The notes under the pieces are model-generated. The model was not told the origin of the DNA, did no database searches, and saw only the letters and a program-made list of their open reading frames with translations. The position numbers and the translations under genes were made by a program. A stretch of DNA of 64,000 nucleotides from DASYKT01 sp963718105. Its GTDB lineage: Bacteria; Acidobacteriota; Blastocatellia; Pyrinomonadales; Pyrinomonadaceae. The DNA lies in contig OY970352.1 in assembly GCA_963718105.1 (NCBI GenBank), forward strand, positions 1,674,001-1,738,000. The letters run 5' to 3'. Every line of letters starts with the position of its first letter. Position 1 is the first letter of the stretch. Below are positions 35,757 through 44,977 of this stretch, piece after piece.

Positions 35757-35845
35757 GAGGTCAGAACCGTGAGCGGTAGCGACCGGGTTTCGGTTTTCGA
35801 ACGCTGAAGCGTTCGCTGCGGGCAGGATGCCCGCGCTCCATATAA
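35757..35845. repeat. Family A arm followed by small family C arm
   Basis: ggtcagaaccgtgagcggta and cgaccgggtttc form a single family A arm; cgaacgctgaagcgttcg and gcgggcaggatgcccgcgct follow. The 35726-35851 gap has no gene. Confidence 0.65.
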
Positions 35846-35851
35846 GAATTT

Positions 35852-37585
35852 ATGCCTCAGCTTTTAATAAAACATTCAAACCGCCCGGCGGACAAATTCG
35901 ATCTGGTGCGCATCCGTACCACGATCGGGCGTTCGGCGCGCAGCGACATCTGTTTGCCCGACCCGTTCGCTTCGCGCATCCACGCCGAGGTACGCAAGGA
36001 AGGCGACCAGTATTGGCTGCAGGATCTCGGCTCGGCCAACGGCACGCGTTATAACAGCTCGGCCGTGAGCGCGCCGGTGCCGCTCATCAACGGCGGCGAG
36101 ATCCAGATCGGTGAAACATCGCTCGTTTTTGACGAGCAAAAAGCGCTGCCGTCGCGCAGCGCGCCGCTCATAGCAGAAGAAATAAAAGGCGCCGAGCCCG
36201 CGGTTACGATCGCGCTCTCGCCCGCATCCAGTAAGATCACTGCCGGTTTGCTTGATTCGATCACCGATCGCGGCCTGGGCGGACAGGTGCCGGTGTTGAG
36301 CGCCTCCGGTAGTGTCGCGCGTCAGCAGATCGACGGCTGGGGATTGATGAACAAGGTGGTCGTGGGTTTGCTCGGCTCGGCCCGCCTGGAAGAAACTTTG
36401 CAGACGGTGGCGGCGCTTGTTTTTGAAGCGGTGCCTGCCGAGCGCTGCATGATCATGTTTCGGGACGCGCATGCCGCGTCGGACGATCTGAATGTCCGCA
36501 TAGCGGTGGCGAAAGTCCGCGGGCAGGAAGCCGAGGCGGAAGACGTGCGCGTCAGCCGTTCGGTGCTGCATGAAGTTTTGACCGACGGCAAATCGGTGCT
36601 CACTTCCGACGCCCAGCACGATCCGCGTTTTTCCGGCCAGACCATCGCGCTGCAGGGCATCCGTTCCGTACTGGCGGTCCCGCTCGCGGTCAACGAAAAC
36701 GTCTTCGGTTTGATCTATGCCGACAGCCCGACCTACGAGGTCAATTTTACCGAGCAGCATCTGCAGATCCTGACGACGCTTAGCTCGGTCGCGGCCATCC
36801 GCGTCGAAAACGCGCGTTTGCTGGAAGAAAGTTTCGAAGGCGCGCGAATGGAGCAGGAACTGAAATTCGCGATCGAGATCCAGCAGAATTTGCAGCCGAA
36901 TTCGGCCCCGCCGGTTGAAGGTTACGAGTTTCAGGGGATCAGTTTTTCCTGTTACGAGATCGGCGGCGATTACTACGATTTTATCGAGCGCCCGGACGGC
37001 AAAATGCTGATCGCGCTGGGCGACGTTTCCGGCAAAGGTACGGCCGCCGCGCTGCTGATGTCTTCGCTGCACGCGGCGATCCACGGGCAGGTGGCGGCGA
37101 AATCGACACTCGCCGAAACGGTCGACGCCGTTAATTCTTACCTGGCCGCCAACACGCCTTCAAACCGGTTTGTCACGCTGTTTTTGGCGGAGCTCGATCC
37201 ACCGACGGGCCTGCTTACTTTTATTAATGCCGGCCACAATCCGCCGCTGGTGGTGCATCCGGGCGGTAAGGCCGAGCAGCTTGCTTCGGGCGGATTTCCG
37301 CTCGGCATTTTGGGTACCGCGGTTTATGAAGTAGGCCAGGCGCAGCTCGAACCGGGCGGCGTGCTGGTCATTTATTCCGACGGTGTTTCGGAAGCGGCAA
37401 ATCCGGAAGGCGAAGAATTCGGGCTGGAGCGCCTGGCGGACGTCGTCAAAACTCATCTGGGTAAATCGGCCGCGGGCTTACGCGACCGCGTCGAAAGCGC
37501 GCTGTCCGACTTTTCCAAAACCGCCCCCGCCGGTGACGACATCACGCTGGTGATAGTTAAGAGGAAAGAAGTAGAGGGAGTTTAG
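35852..37585 (+). CDS. FHA-GAF-PP2C (RsbU/SpoIIE-type) protein phosphatase
   Basis: A 577-residue cytoplasmic protein. An N-terminal FHA domain (about 5-90; TTIGRSARSDICLPDPFASR, LGSANGTRYN) is followed by a GAF domain (about 180-335; VLTDGKSVLTSDAQHDPRF, SVLAVPLAVNENVFGLIYAD) and a SpoIIE-type PP2C domain (about 355-573) with GGDYYDFIE, LGDVSGKGTAAALLMS, NAGHNPPLV and SDGVSEAANPEGEEFG, which carry the metal-binding Asp residues. Such enzymes dephosphorylate Ser/Thr on anti-sigma antagonists or other regulators. The FHA domain should read phosphothreonine made by the kinase encoded upstream; this is inference from adjacency. Confidence 0.95.
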   Translation: MPQLLIKHSNRPADKFDLVRIRTTIGRSARSDICLPDPFASRIHAEVRKEGDQYWLQDLGSANGTRYNSSAVSAPVPLINGGEIQIGETSLVFDEQKALPSRSAPLIAEEIKGAEPAVTIALSPASSKITAGLLDSITDRGLGGQVPVLSASGSVARQQIDGWGLMNKVVVGLLGSARLEETLQTVAALVFEAVPAERCMIMFRDAHAASDDLNVRIAVAKVRGQEAEAEDVRVSRSVLHEVLTDGKSVLTSDAQHDPRFSGQTIALQGIRSVLAVPLAVNENVFGLIYADSPTYEVNFTEQHLQILTTLSSVAAIRVENARLLEESFEGARMEQELKFAIEIQQNLQPNSAPPVEGYEFQGISFSCYEIGGDYYDFIERPDGKMLIALGDVSGKGTAAALLMSSLHAAIHGQVAAKSTLAETVDAVNSYLAANTPSNRFVTLFLAELDPPTGLLTFINAGHNPPLVVHPGGKAEQLASGGFPLGILGTAVYEVGQAQLEPGGVLVIYSDGVSEAANPEGEEFGLERLADVVKTHLGKSAAGLRDRVESALSDFSKTAPAGDDITLVIVKRKEVEGV

Positions 37586-37607
37586 AGAGTGCGGAGTGAA
37601 GTGTATG

Positions 37608-37735
37608 AGGGTCAGTAGCGTCGGCGTCAGCCGATGCGTCTGTGAGGTTTCTTAATAGATATAACAAACAACCACATGAGCGCAACAGCTAACAATCACA
37701 TGAGCGCATCGGCTGACGCCGACGCTACTGACTCC
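37608..37735. repeat. Family B palindrome that extends into the next gene
   Basis: The left arm ggtcagtagcgtcggcgtca and the right arm tgacgccgacgctactgact flank a 50-base AT-rich loop. The right arm lies inside the start of the peptide-binding protein frame and encodes its first residues (SASADADATDS). Confidence 0.8.
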
Positions 37736-39730
37736 GCATTCCGCGCTCCGCATTCCACATTTCTTTTTTGCGCGTTTTTGTGTCTGCTTACTTCACTGAC
37801 TTTTTTGGGCTGCGCCGATCTGCAAAAACCCGAGATCAAACAATTTTACGGCGAGATAAAACCGCCCGCTAAAAAAGAGTTTCGCTGGGCCAACGGCAAA
37901 CTGCCCAAGCAACTCGATCCGGCGCTTGCCTTCGCGCCGCCGGAAACGGATCTCGTCCGCGCGGTTTATGAAGGCCTGACCGATCTCGATCCGAAAACCC
38001 TCGAAGCAAAACCCGCCATCGCTGAAAGTTGGGAAGTTTCCGCCGACGGCCGGACCTGGACATTCCATTTGCGCACGGGAGCAAAATGGTCTAACGGGCA
38101 GCCCGTTACAGCGCGTGATTTTAAACGCTCCTGGCGGCGGCTGGCGGAGATGGGAGCGGATGTTCCCAATTCGAGGCTGCTGAAAAATATCGTCGGCGCG
38201 GAAAACTTTTCCATCGATGACGGCATCACCGTTCTGCCCGATGAGGAATTCGAGGCCGTGAAACCGGAAGGCGTGAAACCGGAAGGCGTGAAACCGGAAG
38301 GGATGCCCGGCCCCGCTTTGCCGGAGAAGGAAATCGGGCCTAACGGTAACGGTAAGCTGCCCACGGAAAAGGCCCCGCTCGCAGGATCTGCAAGCTCTGC
38401 AGGGCCTGCTTCGACCGCCGTATCCGCTGCGCCGCAGACGGAAATTTCATCGAAAAAAACGCCGGTCAAAAGCTCTTCCGTTAACAAATGGCTGGGTGTT
38501 GAGGCGGTCGACGATCAGACCCTGCGCGTCTGGCTGATCCAGCCGGACGGGAATTTTCCCGCGGCCGCAGCCAATCCGCTGTTTCGCCCGGTTTATGAAG
38601 ATGACGCAGGACTCCACGCGATCGCCAATGCGCCGAGCGCCATCACCAACGGTGCTTTTCGGATCGCTTCGGTCGGCAAAGACCAGGTCGAACTTAACCG
38701 CTCCGATATTTTCTGGGCGAATGAAAACATCAGCCTGGACAAAGTTTTTATGATCGCCAAGCCCGACGCCGAAAGCGCGCTCGCCGCCTACCAGGCAAAT
38801 GAGATAGATGCGATCACGAATACTCATTTCGAACCACTCGCGCTAAAACTTCTCGCGCCCTACCGGGATTTCCGGCACTCGACCCATAACGCGCTGACTT
38901 TTTACGAGTTTAATACCACACGCAAACCGTTTGACGATCTGCGCGTGCGCAAGGCGCTCTCCATGATGATCGACCGCGCGAGGATCGTGCAGGATGAGTT
39001 GGAAGGCGCGGGTGAGCCGGCTTTCGATTATCTTCCTTTTGCCGGCGGCGAAACTGAGAAGTTGTCGGAAGACGCGCTGGAAGCAAAACGGCTGTTAAAA
39101 GAGGCGGGCTTTGCGGATACGAATAGTTTTCCGGCGGTCCGACTGCTGATCAACCGCAACGACCTGCAGCGGCGCATCGCGCAAAGCGTGGCCGGCATGT
39201 GGCTGAAACATTTTGGCATCGCGACCGAGATCATCATCAAAGACCGCGCGGAATATGAAGAGGCGATAAAGAACGGCGACTATGACATCGTCCGGCGCGG
39301 AGTGGTGATGCCGACCAACGATGAAACCACCGGTATGCTGACCCTTTTTACCGCCAACCACGGGCATTTTGAGGCCGCGCTAAACAACTGGCAGGATGAA
39401 CGCGATAAAGAATTGTTAAAGCGCCTGGAAGAATTTAACAACCGGTCGAACGTGGCATTAGCAGCGCCCACACCTGCTTCAAACCCCGGCTCGGAAACTG
39501 AAACTCCGCCTCAAAGCGCAGGTGGAAAGAATGATCCCGGTGCGGCAAAGATATTTCTCACGGAAAAAGAAGCTATCGAACAGATCCCCGCTATCCCCCT
39601 CTATTTTGCCGTTTCCAATTCGCTCGTAAAACCGTATATTAACGGCTTTGACACCAATCTTTTGGACGCGCCCTCGCTAAAAACCGTGGTGATCGACGAC
39701 AAATGGAAAAATCCCCCGATGCAAAAATAG
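37676..39730 (+). CDS. Peptide ABC transporter substrate-binding lipoprotein (SBP_bac_5)
   Basis: A 684-residue lipoprotein. A hydrophobic segment and lipobox FLGC (Cys46) show lipidation; the residues before it come from a family B repeat, so the true start (ATG 37676 or 37700) is uncertain. The OppA-like domain is clear: LDPALAFAPPETDLVRAVYE, GRTWTFHLRTGAKWSNGQPV, and ALSMMIDRARIVQDELEGAG. Unlike typical OppA it has a low-complexity insert (about 190-265) with three GVKPE units and Ala/Ser-rich sequence. It should bind peptides for an Opp-type importer; the ATPases at 9.8 and 11.8 kb are candidate partners but lie 26 kb away. Confidence 0.9.
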   Translation: MSATANNHMSASADADATDSAFRAPHSTFLFCAFLCLLTSLTFLGCADLQKPEIKQFYGEIKPPAKKEFRWANGKLPKQLDPALAFAPPETDLVRAVYEGLTDLDPKTLEAKPAIAESWEVSADGRTWTFHLRTGAKWSNGQPVTARDFKRSWRRLAEMGADVPNSRLLKNIVGAENFSIDDGITVLPDEEFEAVKPEGVKPEGVKPEGMPGPALPEKEIGPNGNGKLPTEKAPLAGSASSAGPASTAVSAAPQTEISSKKTPVKSSSVNKWLGVEAVDDQTLRVWLIQPDGNFPAAAANPLFRPVYEDDAGLHAIANAPSAITNGAFRIASVGKDQVELNRSDIFWANENISLDKVFMIAKPDAESALAAYQANEIDAITNTHFEPLALKLLAPYRDFRHSTHNALTFYEFNTTRKPFDDLRVRKALSMMIDRARIVQDELEGAGEPAFDYLPFAGGETEKLSEDALEAKRLLKEAGFADTNSFPAVRLLINRNDLQRRIAQSVAGMWLKHFGIATEIIIKDRAEYEEAIKNGDYDIVRRGVVMPTNDETTGMLTLFTANHGHFEAALNNWQDERDKELLKRLEEFNNRSNVALAAPTPASNPGSETETPPQSAGGKNDPGAAKIFLTEKEAIEQIPAIPLYFAVSNSLVKPYINGFDTNLLDAPSLKTVVIDDKWKNPPMQK
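38259..38303. repeat. Three 15-bp tandem units inside the peptide-binding gene
   Basis: Three consecutive gtgaaaccggaaggc-type units encode VKPEG repeats. The short unit size and identity suggest a recent in-frame slippage expansion. Confidence 0.75.
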
Positions 39731-39797
39731 TTCTATAATTTCAGAACGCTGGTGTGTTTTAATAGGCGTTGTCCATAATATTAGTGGAAGTCAAAAA

Positions 39798-39928
39798 GTA
39801 ACGGGTCAGTACCGGGAACGTAGTGACCGGCTAATGAGCGCAGCGAAAACCCAAGAGTATCCAGCCCGTTGAGATAAGAAGCCGGTTACAGCTACAGACA
39901 GGGTTCCCGGTACTGACTTCATTATTTT
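39798..39928. repeat. Family G inverted repeat
   Basis: Arms gggtcagtaccgggaacgta and ggttcccggtactgacttca with internal gtgaccggctaatgagcgca. It matches 23210-23312 and fills most of the 39731-39969 gap. Confidence 0.75.
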
Positions 39929-39969
39929 GATCGCTTTTTTATGGGCAATGTCACTAAAAAGGAAAAACT

Positions 39970-42264
39970 ATGAAATTTACTCTCACATTGCTGTTGATCG
40001 TTTTACTGGCGTTTTTCGCGGTGGCCGTGCCCGGGCAAACCGAAGACCCGGCGGCTTTTAATCTCGGCTTTGAAAAGATAACCGACAGCGCAAAATTACC
40101 CGATAAGTGGATGATGTGGGGCGCCGGTTACAGTCTCAAGGCCGACAATACCGAAAAGAAAAACGGGGCCGTTTCGCTTTCGCTCGAGCCGGCGGACGCT
40201 TCCGCTTCATTTGGGGCAGCGGCTTATCAGATTCCCGCGCTTTATGACGGCAAAGAGATAGAGCTTCGCGGATTTCTAAAGCTTAAGGATGTCAGCGGCG
40301 GATTTGCCGGATTGTTCCTTCGCGTCGACGGCGAAAGCGGGGTAATGCAGTTTGATAACATGCAATCGCGCGATATCAAGGGCTCGGCGGATTGGACGGA
40401 GTATTCGATCAAGCTTCCTCTTTCGGGCGAAGCCCAGACCATTTACGTCGGCGCGCTTTTGACGGGCAAAGGAAAAATTTGGGTTGATGATCTGCAGATC
40501 CTGATCGACGGAAAAGACGTCAAGGAAGCGAAGGCCCGTCCCGCGGTCGTATATAAAGCCGCCCTGGATAAAGAGTTTGACGCCGGCTCTAAGATCGGCG
40601 CCCTCAAGCTGGAAAAAAGGCAGATAGAAGATCTGGCTGTGCTTGGAAAAGTTTGGGGATTTTTGAAATACTATCACCCCGCTATCGCCCGCGGCGATCA
40701 CAATTGGGATTACGAATTGTTCCGGATCCTGCCAAAGATCCTGGCAGCAAAAAATAAGAACGACAGAAACGAGATCCTTTTCGCGTGGGTGGAAAACCTG
40801 GGAGCTCTTGAAGCCGGCCCGCCGCCACCGGCAGCGCCTAAAATTGCAGGGAAAGATGCGGTGAAAGATATGGCGGTTTCGCAGACGAAGCTTAGCCCCG
40901 ATCTTTCCTGGCTTAACAACAAAGCTCTGGGCGATAAACTGGCCCGGCAATTAAACGCGGTCAAAAGCGCAAAGAGGGAAAGCAAACATTACTACATCGG
41001 GTTTATGCCCCACGTAGGGAACCCGCAGTTCAAAAATGAAGCCGGGTATAAAACGATGGCCTATCCCGACGCGGGGTTCCGGATGTTAAGCCTGTTTCGT
41101 TACTGGAACGTTATTCAATATTACTTTCCGAATCGTCATCTGATCGGAGAGAACTGGAATAACGTTTTGCCGGAGTTCGTCCCGTTGTTTGCCAATGCCG
41201 CCGATGAACTCGAGTATAAAAAAGCCGCGCTGGCGCTGATCGCGAGGATCCACGACACTCATGCCAATATCTGGGGATCCGACCCCACGATGGCCAAATA
41301 CCGGGGGCTTAATCTGGCGCCCGTCAACATCACTTTTATCGAAGACAAGGCCGTGGTCACCCACTACTGGGACCAGGAGCTGGCGGAAAAGGCCGGGCTG
41401 AAGATCGGCGATATGATAGAGGCGGTAAACGGCAAAAAAGTTTCGGACATCATTAAAGAAAAATTGAGTTTAACACCGGCTTCAAATTACCCGACGCAGC
41501 TGCGCGATATCGCCCGTTTTCTTTTGTACACCAACGAAAGTTTCGTGAACGTTAAGTACACGAGAGACGGTGTTTCCAGCGAAGCCAAGGTCGAAACCCG
41601 TACCAGGGACAAATTCAAGATGGGTTTTGCGGACGTCTATAACAAAAAAGGCGAGGCCTATAAATCGATCGGCACCGATATCGGTTATCTTTATCCGGGT
41701 TCGTTAAAAGAAGGAGAGATAGCGAAGATAATTCCGGAGATCGCCAAAACGAAGGGCCTGGTCGTCGACCTGCGCACCTATCCTTCGGATTTCATCGTCT
41801 TTAGCCTGGGCGAATTTTTGCTGCCTAAGCCCGCCGATTTTGTGAAGTTCACCAATGGAAGCCTCGCCGAACCGGGCCTTTTCACCTTCGTAGATACATT
41901 GAAGGTGGGAAAAGAAAACAGCGATCACTATAAAGGGAAAGTTGTGATCCTGATAAACGAACTGACGCAGAGCCAGGCCGAATACACGACCATGGCTTTA
42001 AGGACGGCCCCGGGCGCGGTCGTCATCGGCAGCACGACCGCCGGAGCGGACGGAAACGTCTCGCAATTCTCTCTGCCCGGCGGTATCAGTACCATGATCA
42101 GCGGCATCGGGGTTTATTACCCGGACGGCCGCGAGACGCAAAGGATCGGCATCCTTCCCGATATCGTCGTCAAACCAACCATCAAAGGAATTAAAGAAGG
42201 AAAAGACGAAGTGCTGGAAAAGGCGCTGGAAGTGATCAACGGCGCCGCCGAAAAGAAGCCATGA
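39970..42264 (+). CDS. Secreted S41 family peptidase
   Basis: A 764-residue exported protein with signal peptide (1-22, VPGQ). Residues about 30-190 form a jelly-roll-like domain (NLGFEKITDSAKLPDKWMMW, WTEYSIKLPL) of carbohydrate-binding type. A helical region follows, then a PDZ-like segment (EKAGLKIGDMIEAVNGKKVS, about 470-490) and an S41 core with GLVVDLRTYP, LINELTQSQAEYTT (Ser668 the likely nucleophile) and GSTTAGADGNVSQF. Similar N-domain/S41 enzymes are widespread in Bacteroidetes and Acidobacteria with unknown substrates. The hairpin right after the stop is a likely terminator. Confidence 0.92.
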   Translation: MKFTLTLLLIVLLAFFAVAVPGQTEDPAAFNLGFEKITDSAKLPDKWMMWGAGYSLKADNTEKKNGAVSLSLEPADASASFGAAAYQIPALYDGKEIELRGFLKLKDVSGGFAGLFLRVDGESGVMQFDNMQSRDIKGSADWTEYSIKLPLSGEAQTIYVGALLTGKGKIWVDDLQILIDGKDVKEAKARPAVVYKAALDKEFDAGSKIGALKLEKRQIEDLAVLGKVWGFLKYYHPAIARGDHNWDYELFRILPKILAAKNKNDRNEILFAWVENLGALEAGPPPPAAPKIAGKDAVKDMAVSQTKLSPDLSWLNNKALGDKLARQLNAVKSAKRESKHYYIGFMPHVGNPQFKNEAGYKTMAYPDAGFRMLSLFRYWNVIQYYFPNRHLIGENWNNVLPEFVPLFANAADELEYKKAALALIARIHDTHANIWGSDPTMAKYRGLNLAPVNITFIEDKAVVTHYWDQELAEKAGLKIGDMIEAVNGKKVSDIIKEKLSLTPASNYPTQLRDIARFLLYTNESFVNVKYTRDGVSSEAKVETRTRDKFKMGFADVYNKKGEAYKSIGTDIGYLYPGSLKEGEIAKIIPEIAKTKGLVVDLRTYPSDFIVFSLGEFLLPKPADFVKFTNGSLAEPGLFTFVDTLKVGKENSDHYKGKVVILINELTQSQAEYTTMALRTAPGAVVIGSTTAGADGNVSQFSLPGGISTMISGIGVYYPDGRETQRIGILPDIVVKPTIKGIKEGKDEVLEKALEVINGAAEKKP

Positions 42265-42272
42265 AATTTATG

Positions 42273-42314
42273 TGTTTCAGTGTTTCAGGCGTTTCAGACT
42301 GAAACACTGAAACA
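42273..42314 (+). terminator. Perfect 16-bp hairpin downstream of the S41 gene
   Basis: Arms TGTTTCAGTGTTTCAG (42273-42288) and CTGAAACACTGAAACA (42299-42314), loop of ten bases, nine bases after the stop codon. No T-run follows, so termination is plausible rather than certain. Confidence 0.5.
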
Positions 42315-42804
42315 AAAATGAAACAGAAATCTTAAAAATCACGCGCCCTTGCCAAAAAGTTAATAAAAGCGGCTTGAAAAGATCGGCGGAACGTGAAAAG
42401 GCCCCGTAGAGGGAATCGCCGCGAGCTTATTATCGCCGATACCTGCTTGTTTTGTAAGAAGATTTTCCTGTTATTATCAGGTTTTTGGCAGTTTTTCGTG
42501 TGGCTTCGCACAAGATTTCCTGGTTCCAGTCGGCTTTGCACATAAAGTCAAAGAAGCTTAATTTTATTGGCGGCGTTAAGTCTTTAACAAGTAAAAAAAT
42601 AAAATGGGCTAAACCCGGGAGCGCAGGCATCTTGCCTGCAAGATCGCGAAGCGATCTAAAAATGTCTTTGATTTACACCATTTAGCGCGAGCAAGTCGCG
42701 CTTGCAGGCAAGATGCCTGCGCTCCCAGGTTAACCTCGATTTTTTAACTCAACTGCGGAAAAAGCGATCGAGCTGATAAATGCGAATTAAGCGGCTCCGG
42801 CTGT
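42315..42804. repeat. Gap holding copy 2 of the 195-bp family C element
   Basis: The 42556-42750 segment repeats 7768-7963, including flanks; the arms here read gagcgcaggcatcttgcctg and caggcaagatgcctgcgctc, with compensating changes that keep the stem. The remainder of the gap shows no gene. Confidence 0.75.
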
Positions 42805-44130
42805 TTATGGATAATAGGTGATGGACCGATAGCTTGTCGAAAGTAAATTTAGAACGGGTTTTCCTTTGACCGTTTTCTTTTGGTAGGTTTTCCGAACGGT
42901 CCAGTTTCCCTGGGCGTCGAATTCGTATTTATGGAACCGGCGATTGGCCGGGAGCTTTTTGTCAAGCGAATATTCTTCGATAATGCTGCCACCTTTATCC
43001 AAAATGCTGACGCTATACGATGTTTCCATGCCGTCAAAGTCATAACTTATTTTATCTATCCGGCCAGGGAGATATTTGAAAACGTAGCGGTTGAAAAGTG
43101 TGTCGTCTCCCTCGTACGAAAATTCTTCGATCAGCCGTTTTTGCTCGTCATATTTATATTCGAACCTCCAACTGTATAGAGGCTTTGCGGCCGGAGCGGC
43201 GATCCCGATATCCGGGGTACCCGAAGATGAGATAGACGCCGGTATATCCGGAGGAGTCTCCATGATGCTCATAATGCGCAGAGGAGGCCGCTGGTCTTCG
43301 TCAAAGTAGATATAGCCTTCGCTCGATACACGTTTGTTATCGATATAACCCCAGGCAGTCACAACTTCCGGATAGCCTTCCCTAAACGTCAGATCTTTTA
43401 TCAGATATCCATTTTCGTCAAAATACTTTTCCAGGTAACGTTCACGCTTTATCTTCGGCTCTTCGTTGTCTTCCAGTACGCTTTTTACTTTGCCTTTCAG
43501 CCCGGCGTCCTCGGCATCTGTCCGTGCTTTCACAGTGCGGGGCGTCTGAGGTAAAGCTCCCGGCGCTGCCTGTTCGGTCTTTGCCGCCACCAGCTCGTCA
43601 TTGGTCAGGATATGAAAGGAATCGAGTATTGCGGTGAACTGAGGCTCGTCGAGATCGGCTGGAAAGACCATTGTCAGACAAAAGAATCTTTTGCCCGAAA
43701 TGAACAACCGCATTACTCCTTTTCTCGCCGGGGATATCAGTTGCAGCTCAAACCCTTTGCTGCCTTGAAACGAATATTCTTTTTCCGCGGGCGGCCCAAA
43801 CTTTGCGACCTCTTTGGATATTTCGGTTTTGATATACTCCAGCAGATGGGTTTTATCGGCTTGCGTTAAGGTTCCTTTTCTCTTGGTGAGAAGATGGTAA
43901 GTTACTTTCGCTTTAATGATCGGATAGCTTTCCCAGGAATAAGTTTTGCCCTCACCGTCGATGCCGACCTGCGGGTCGGAGACAGCATCGACTTCAACGG
44001 ATTTGTACGCGGAGGGCAGGTTTAACCGGAAACCGCCATCGGCTGAGACGAATTTCTTGTCATTTTCCTGCGCAAAACCGCACACTGCGGCCAACAACAA
44101 AAAGAGGGATAATTTGAGCGCGGTTTTCAT
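42805..44130 (-). CDS. Secreted protein of unknown function
   Basis: A 441-residue exported protein with a signal peptide (1-20, CGFAQ). The N-terminal 180 residues (RLNLPSAYKSVEVDAVSDPQ, GKRFFCLTMVFPADLDEPQF) resemble a PsbP/DUF1795-like fold; this resemblance is tentative. The C-terminal part (about 215-441) contains RHS/YD-like strand repeats (EKYFDENGYLIKDLTFREGY, YKYDEQKRLIEEFSYEGDD, KYEFDAQGNWTVRKTY). I do not recognise the combination. It is single-standing, between repeats and a tRNA gene. Confidence 0.72.
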   Translation of the reverse strand: MKTALKLSLFLLLAAVCGFAQENDKKFVSADGGFRLNLPSAYKSVEVDAVSDPQVGIDGEGKTYSWESYPIIKAKVTYHLLTKRKGTLTQADKTHLLEYIKTEISKEVAKFGPPAEKEYSFQGSKGFELQLISPARKGVMRLFISGKRFFCLTMVFPADLDEPQFTAILDSFHILTNDELVAAKTEQAAPGALPQTPRTVKARTDAEDAGLKGKVKSVLEDNEEPKIKRERYLEKYFDENGYLIKDLTFREGYPEVVTAWGYIDNKRVSSEGYIYFDEDQRPPLRIMSIMETPPDIPASISSSGTPDIGIAAPAAKPLYSWRFEYKYDEQKRLIEEFSYEGDDTLFNRYVFKYLPGRIDKISYDFDGMETSYSVSILDKGGSIIEEYSLDKKLPANRRFHKYEFDAQGNWTVRKTYQKKTVKGKPVLNLLSTSYRSITYYP

Positions 44131-44158
44131 ATGCGAAGGATTTGTGAGAAAAGACTAA

Positions 44159-44245
44159 TGGTGCTGAGGGCGGGAATCGAACCCGCACGCCCCGAAGGAC
44201 ACAGGATTTTAAGTCCTGTGCGTCTACCAATTCCGCCACCCCAGC
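44159..44245 (-). tRNA. tRNA-Leu (anticodon UAA)
   Basis: Reading the minus strand: acceptor GCTGGGG pairs with CCTCAGC, followed by discriminator A and an encoded CCA. The D-arm has AATTGGTAGACGC, the anticodon stem-loop is CAGGA-CTTAAAA-TCCTG (anticodon TAA), a long variable arm (GTCCTTCGGGGC) marks class II, and the T-arm is GCGGG-TTCGATT-CCCGC. Length 87 bases. Confidence 0.97.
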
Positions 44246-44307
44246 ACGAGTAAAAAGATAACACGGCGCGCGGCAGAGTGACAACGGCAGAAATGCGGCG
44301 GTTAAAT

Positions 44308-44420
44308 ATGAGGTCAGAACCCGAAGCGGTAGCGAGGGGTTTCGATTTCGGGATTTCATCAGCCTATTCGTTTTACTCCGGATAAACCCGGTCGCTACCG
44401 CTCCCGGTTCTGACCTCATT
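44308..44420. repeat. Full family A palindromic element
   Basis: Left arm aggtcagaacccgaagcggt and right arm accgctcccggttctgacct with a spacer of about 45 bases. The left arm is of the gaggggtttc subtype, the right arm of the aacccggtcg subtype, so the two arms are not exact complements. Confidence 0.85.
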
Positions 44421-44497
44421 CCCGTCGCGTCGCGTATTCAACATCCTTCTTTAAACATTTAGCGATTTACCCTACACTGTTACTCAAAGAATCTACT

Positions 44498-44977
44498 ATG
44501 GATAACATCGCCTGGATATTATGGACGCTGCTGGGAGTCGGCCTGATCGTGGCCGAAATTTTTACGCTCAGCTTTGTGCTGTTCTGGTTTGGGATCGGCG
44601 CGCTGGCGGCGGCTTTTGTGGGCTACCTGGGGCTGGGCATTTTCTGGCAGTTTTTGGTCTTTGCGGTGGTCTCGATCGCTCTGACGATAATGTCCCGCAC
44701 GATCTTTTCGCATCGTTTTGCGCTCGGCGAGGGTGACAATGTAAAAATGAATGTCGACACCCTGCCGGGAAAAATCGGCACGGTCACCATCGCCAGTGCC
44801 GGCACCATGAACGAAGGCGAAGTAAAAGTATACGGCTCTATCTGGAAAGCGTTTCCCGCCGATGGCGAAACGCCGCTGCTGGAAGGCGAAAAGGTCGAAG
44901 TCGTGCGCATCGAAGGCACTTCGATCTATGTGCGTAAAGCCGTGGAAGAATTGCCGGGCTGGCGAGACGAGTCTTGA
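44498..44977 (+). CDS. NfeD family membrane protein
   Basis: A 159-residue protein: three hydrophobic helices in residues 5-72 (ILWTLLGVGLIVAEIFTLSF and following), then a C-terminal OB-fold domain (about 80-150) with LPGKIGTVTI, GEVKVYGSIWKAFP and VEVVRIEGTSIYV. This is the short NfeD form, commonly paired with a stomatin/flotillin gene; none is adjacent. NfeD proteins are thought to help organise membrane microdomains or quality control. Confidence 0.92.
   Translation: MDNIAWILWTLLGVGLIVAEIFTLSFVLFWFGIGALAAAFVGYLGLGIFWQFLVFAVVSIALTIMSRTIFSHRFALGEGDNVKMNVDTLPGKIGTVTIASAGTMNEGEVKVYGSIWKAFPADGETPLLEGEKVEVVRIEGTSIYVRKAVEELPGWRDES

Noticed and set aside
42273..42314. A riboswitch or leader RNA at the S41 3' end
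   Set aside because: It is a simple 16-bp hairpin after a stop codon with no downstream gene on that strand within 2 kb.
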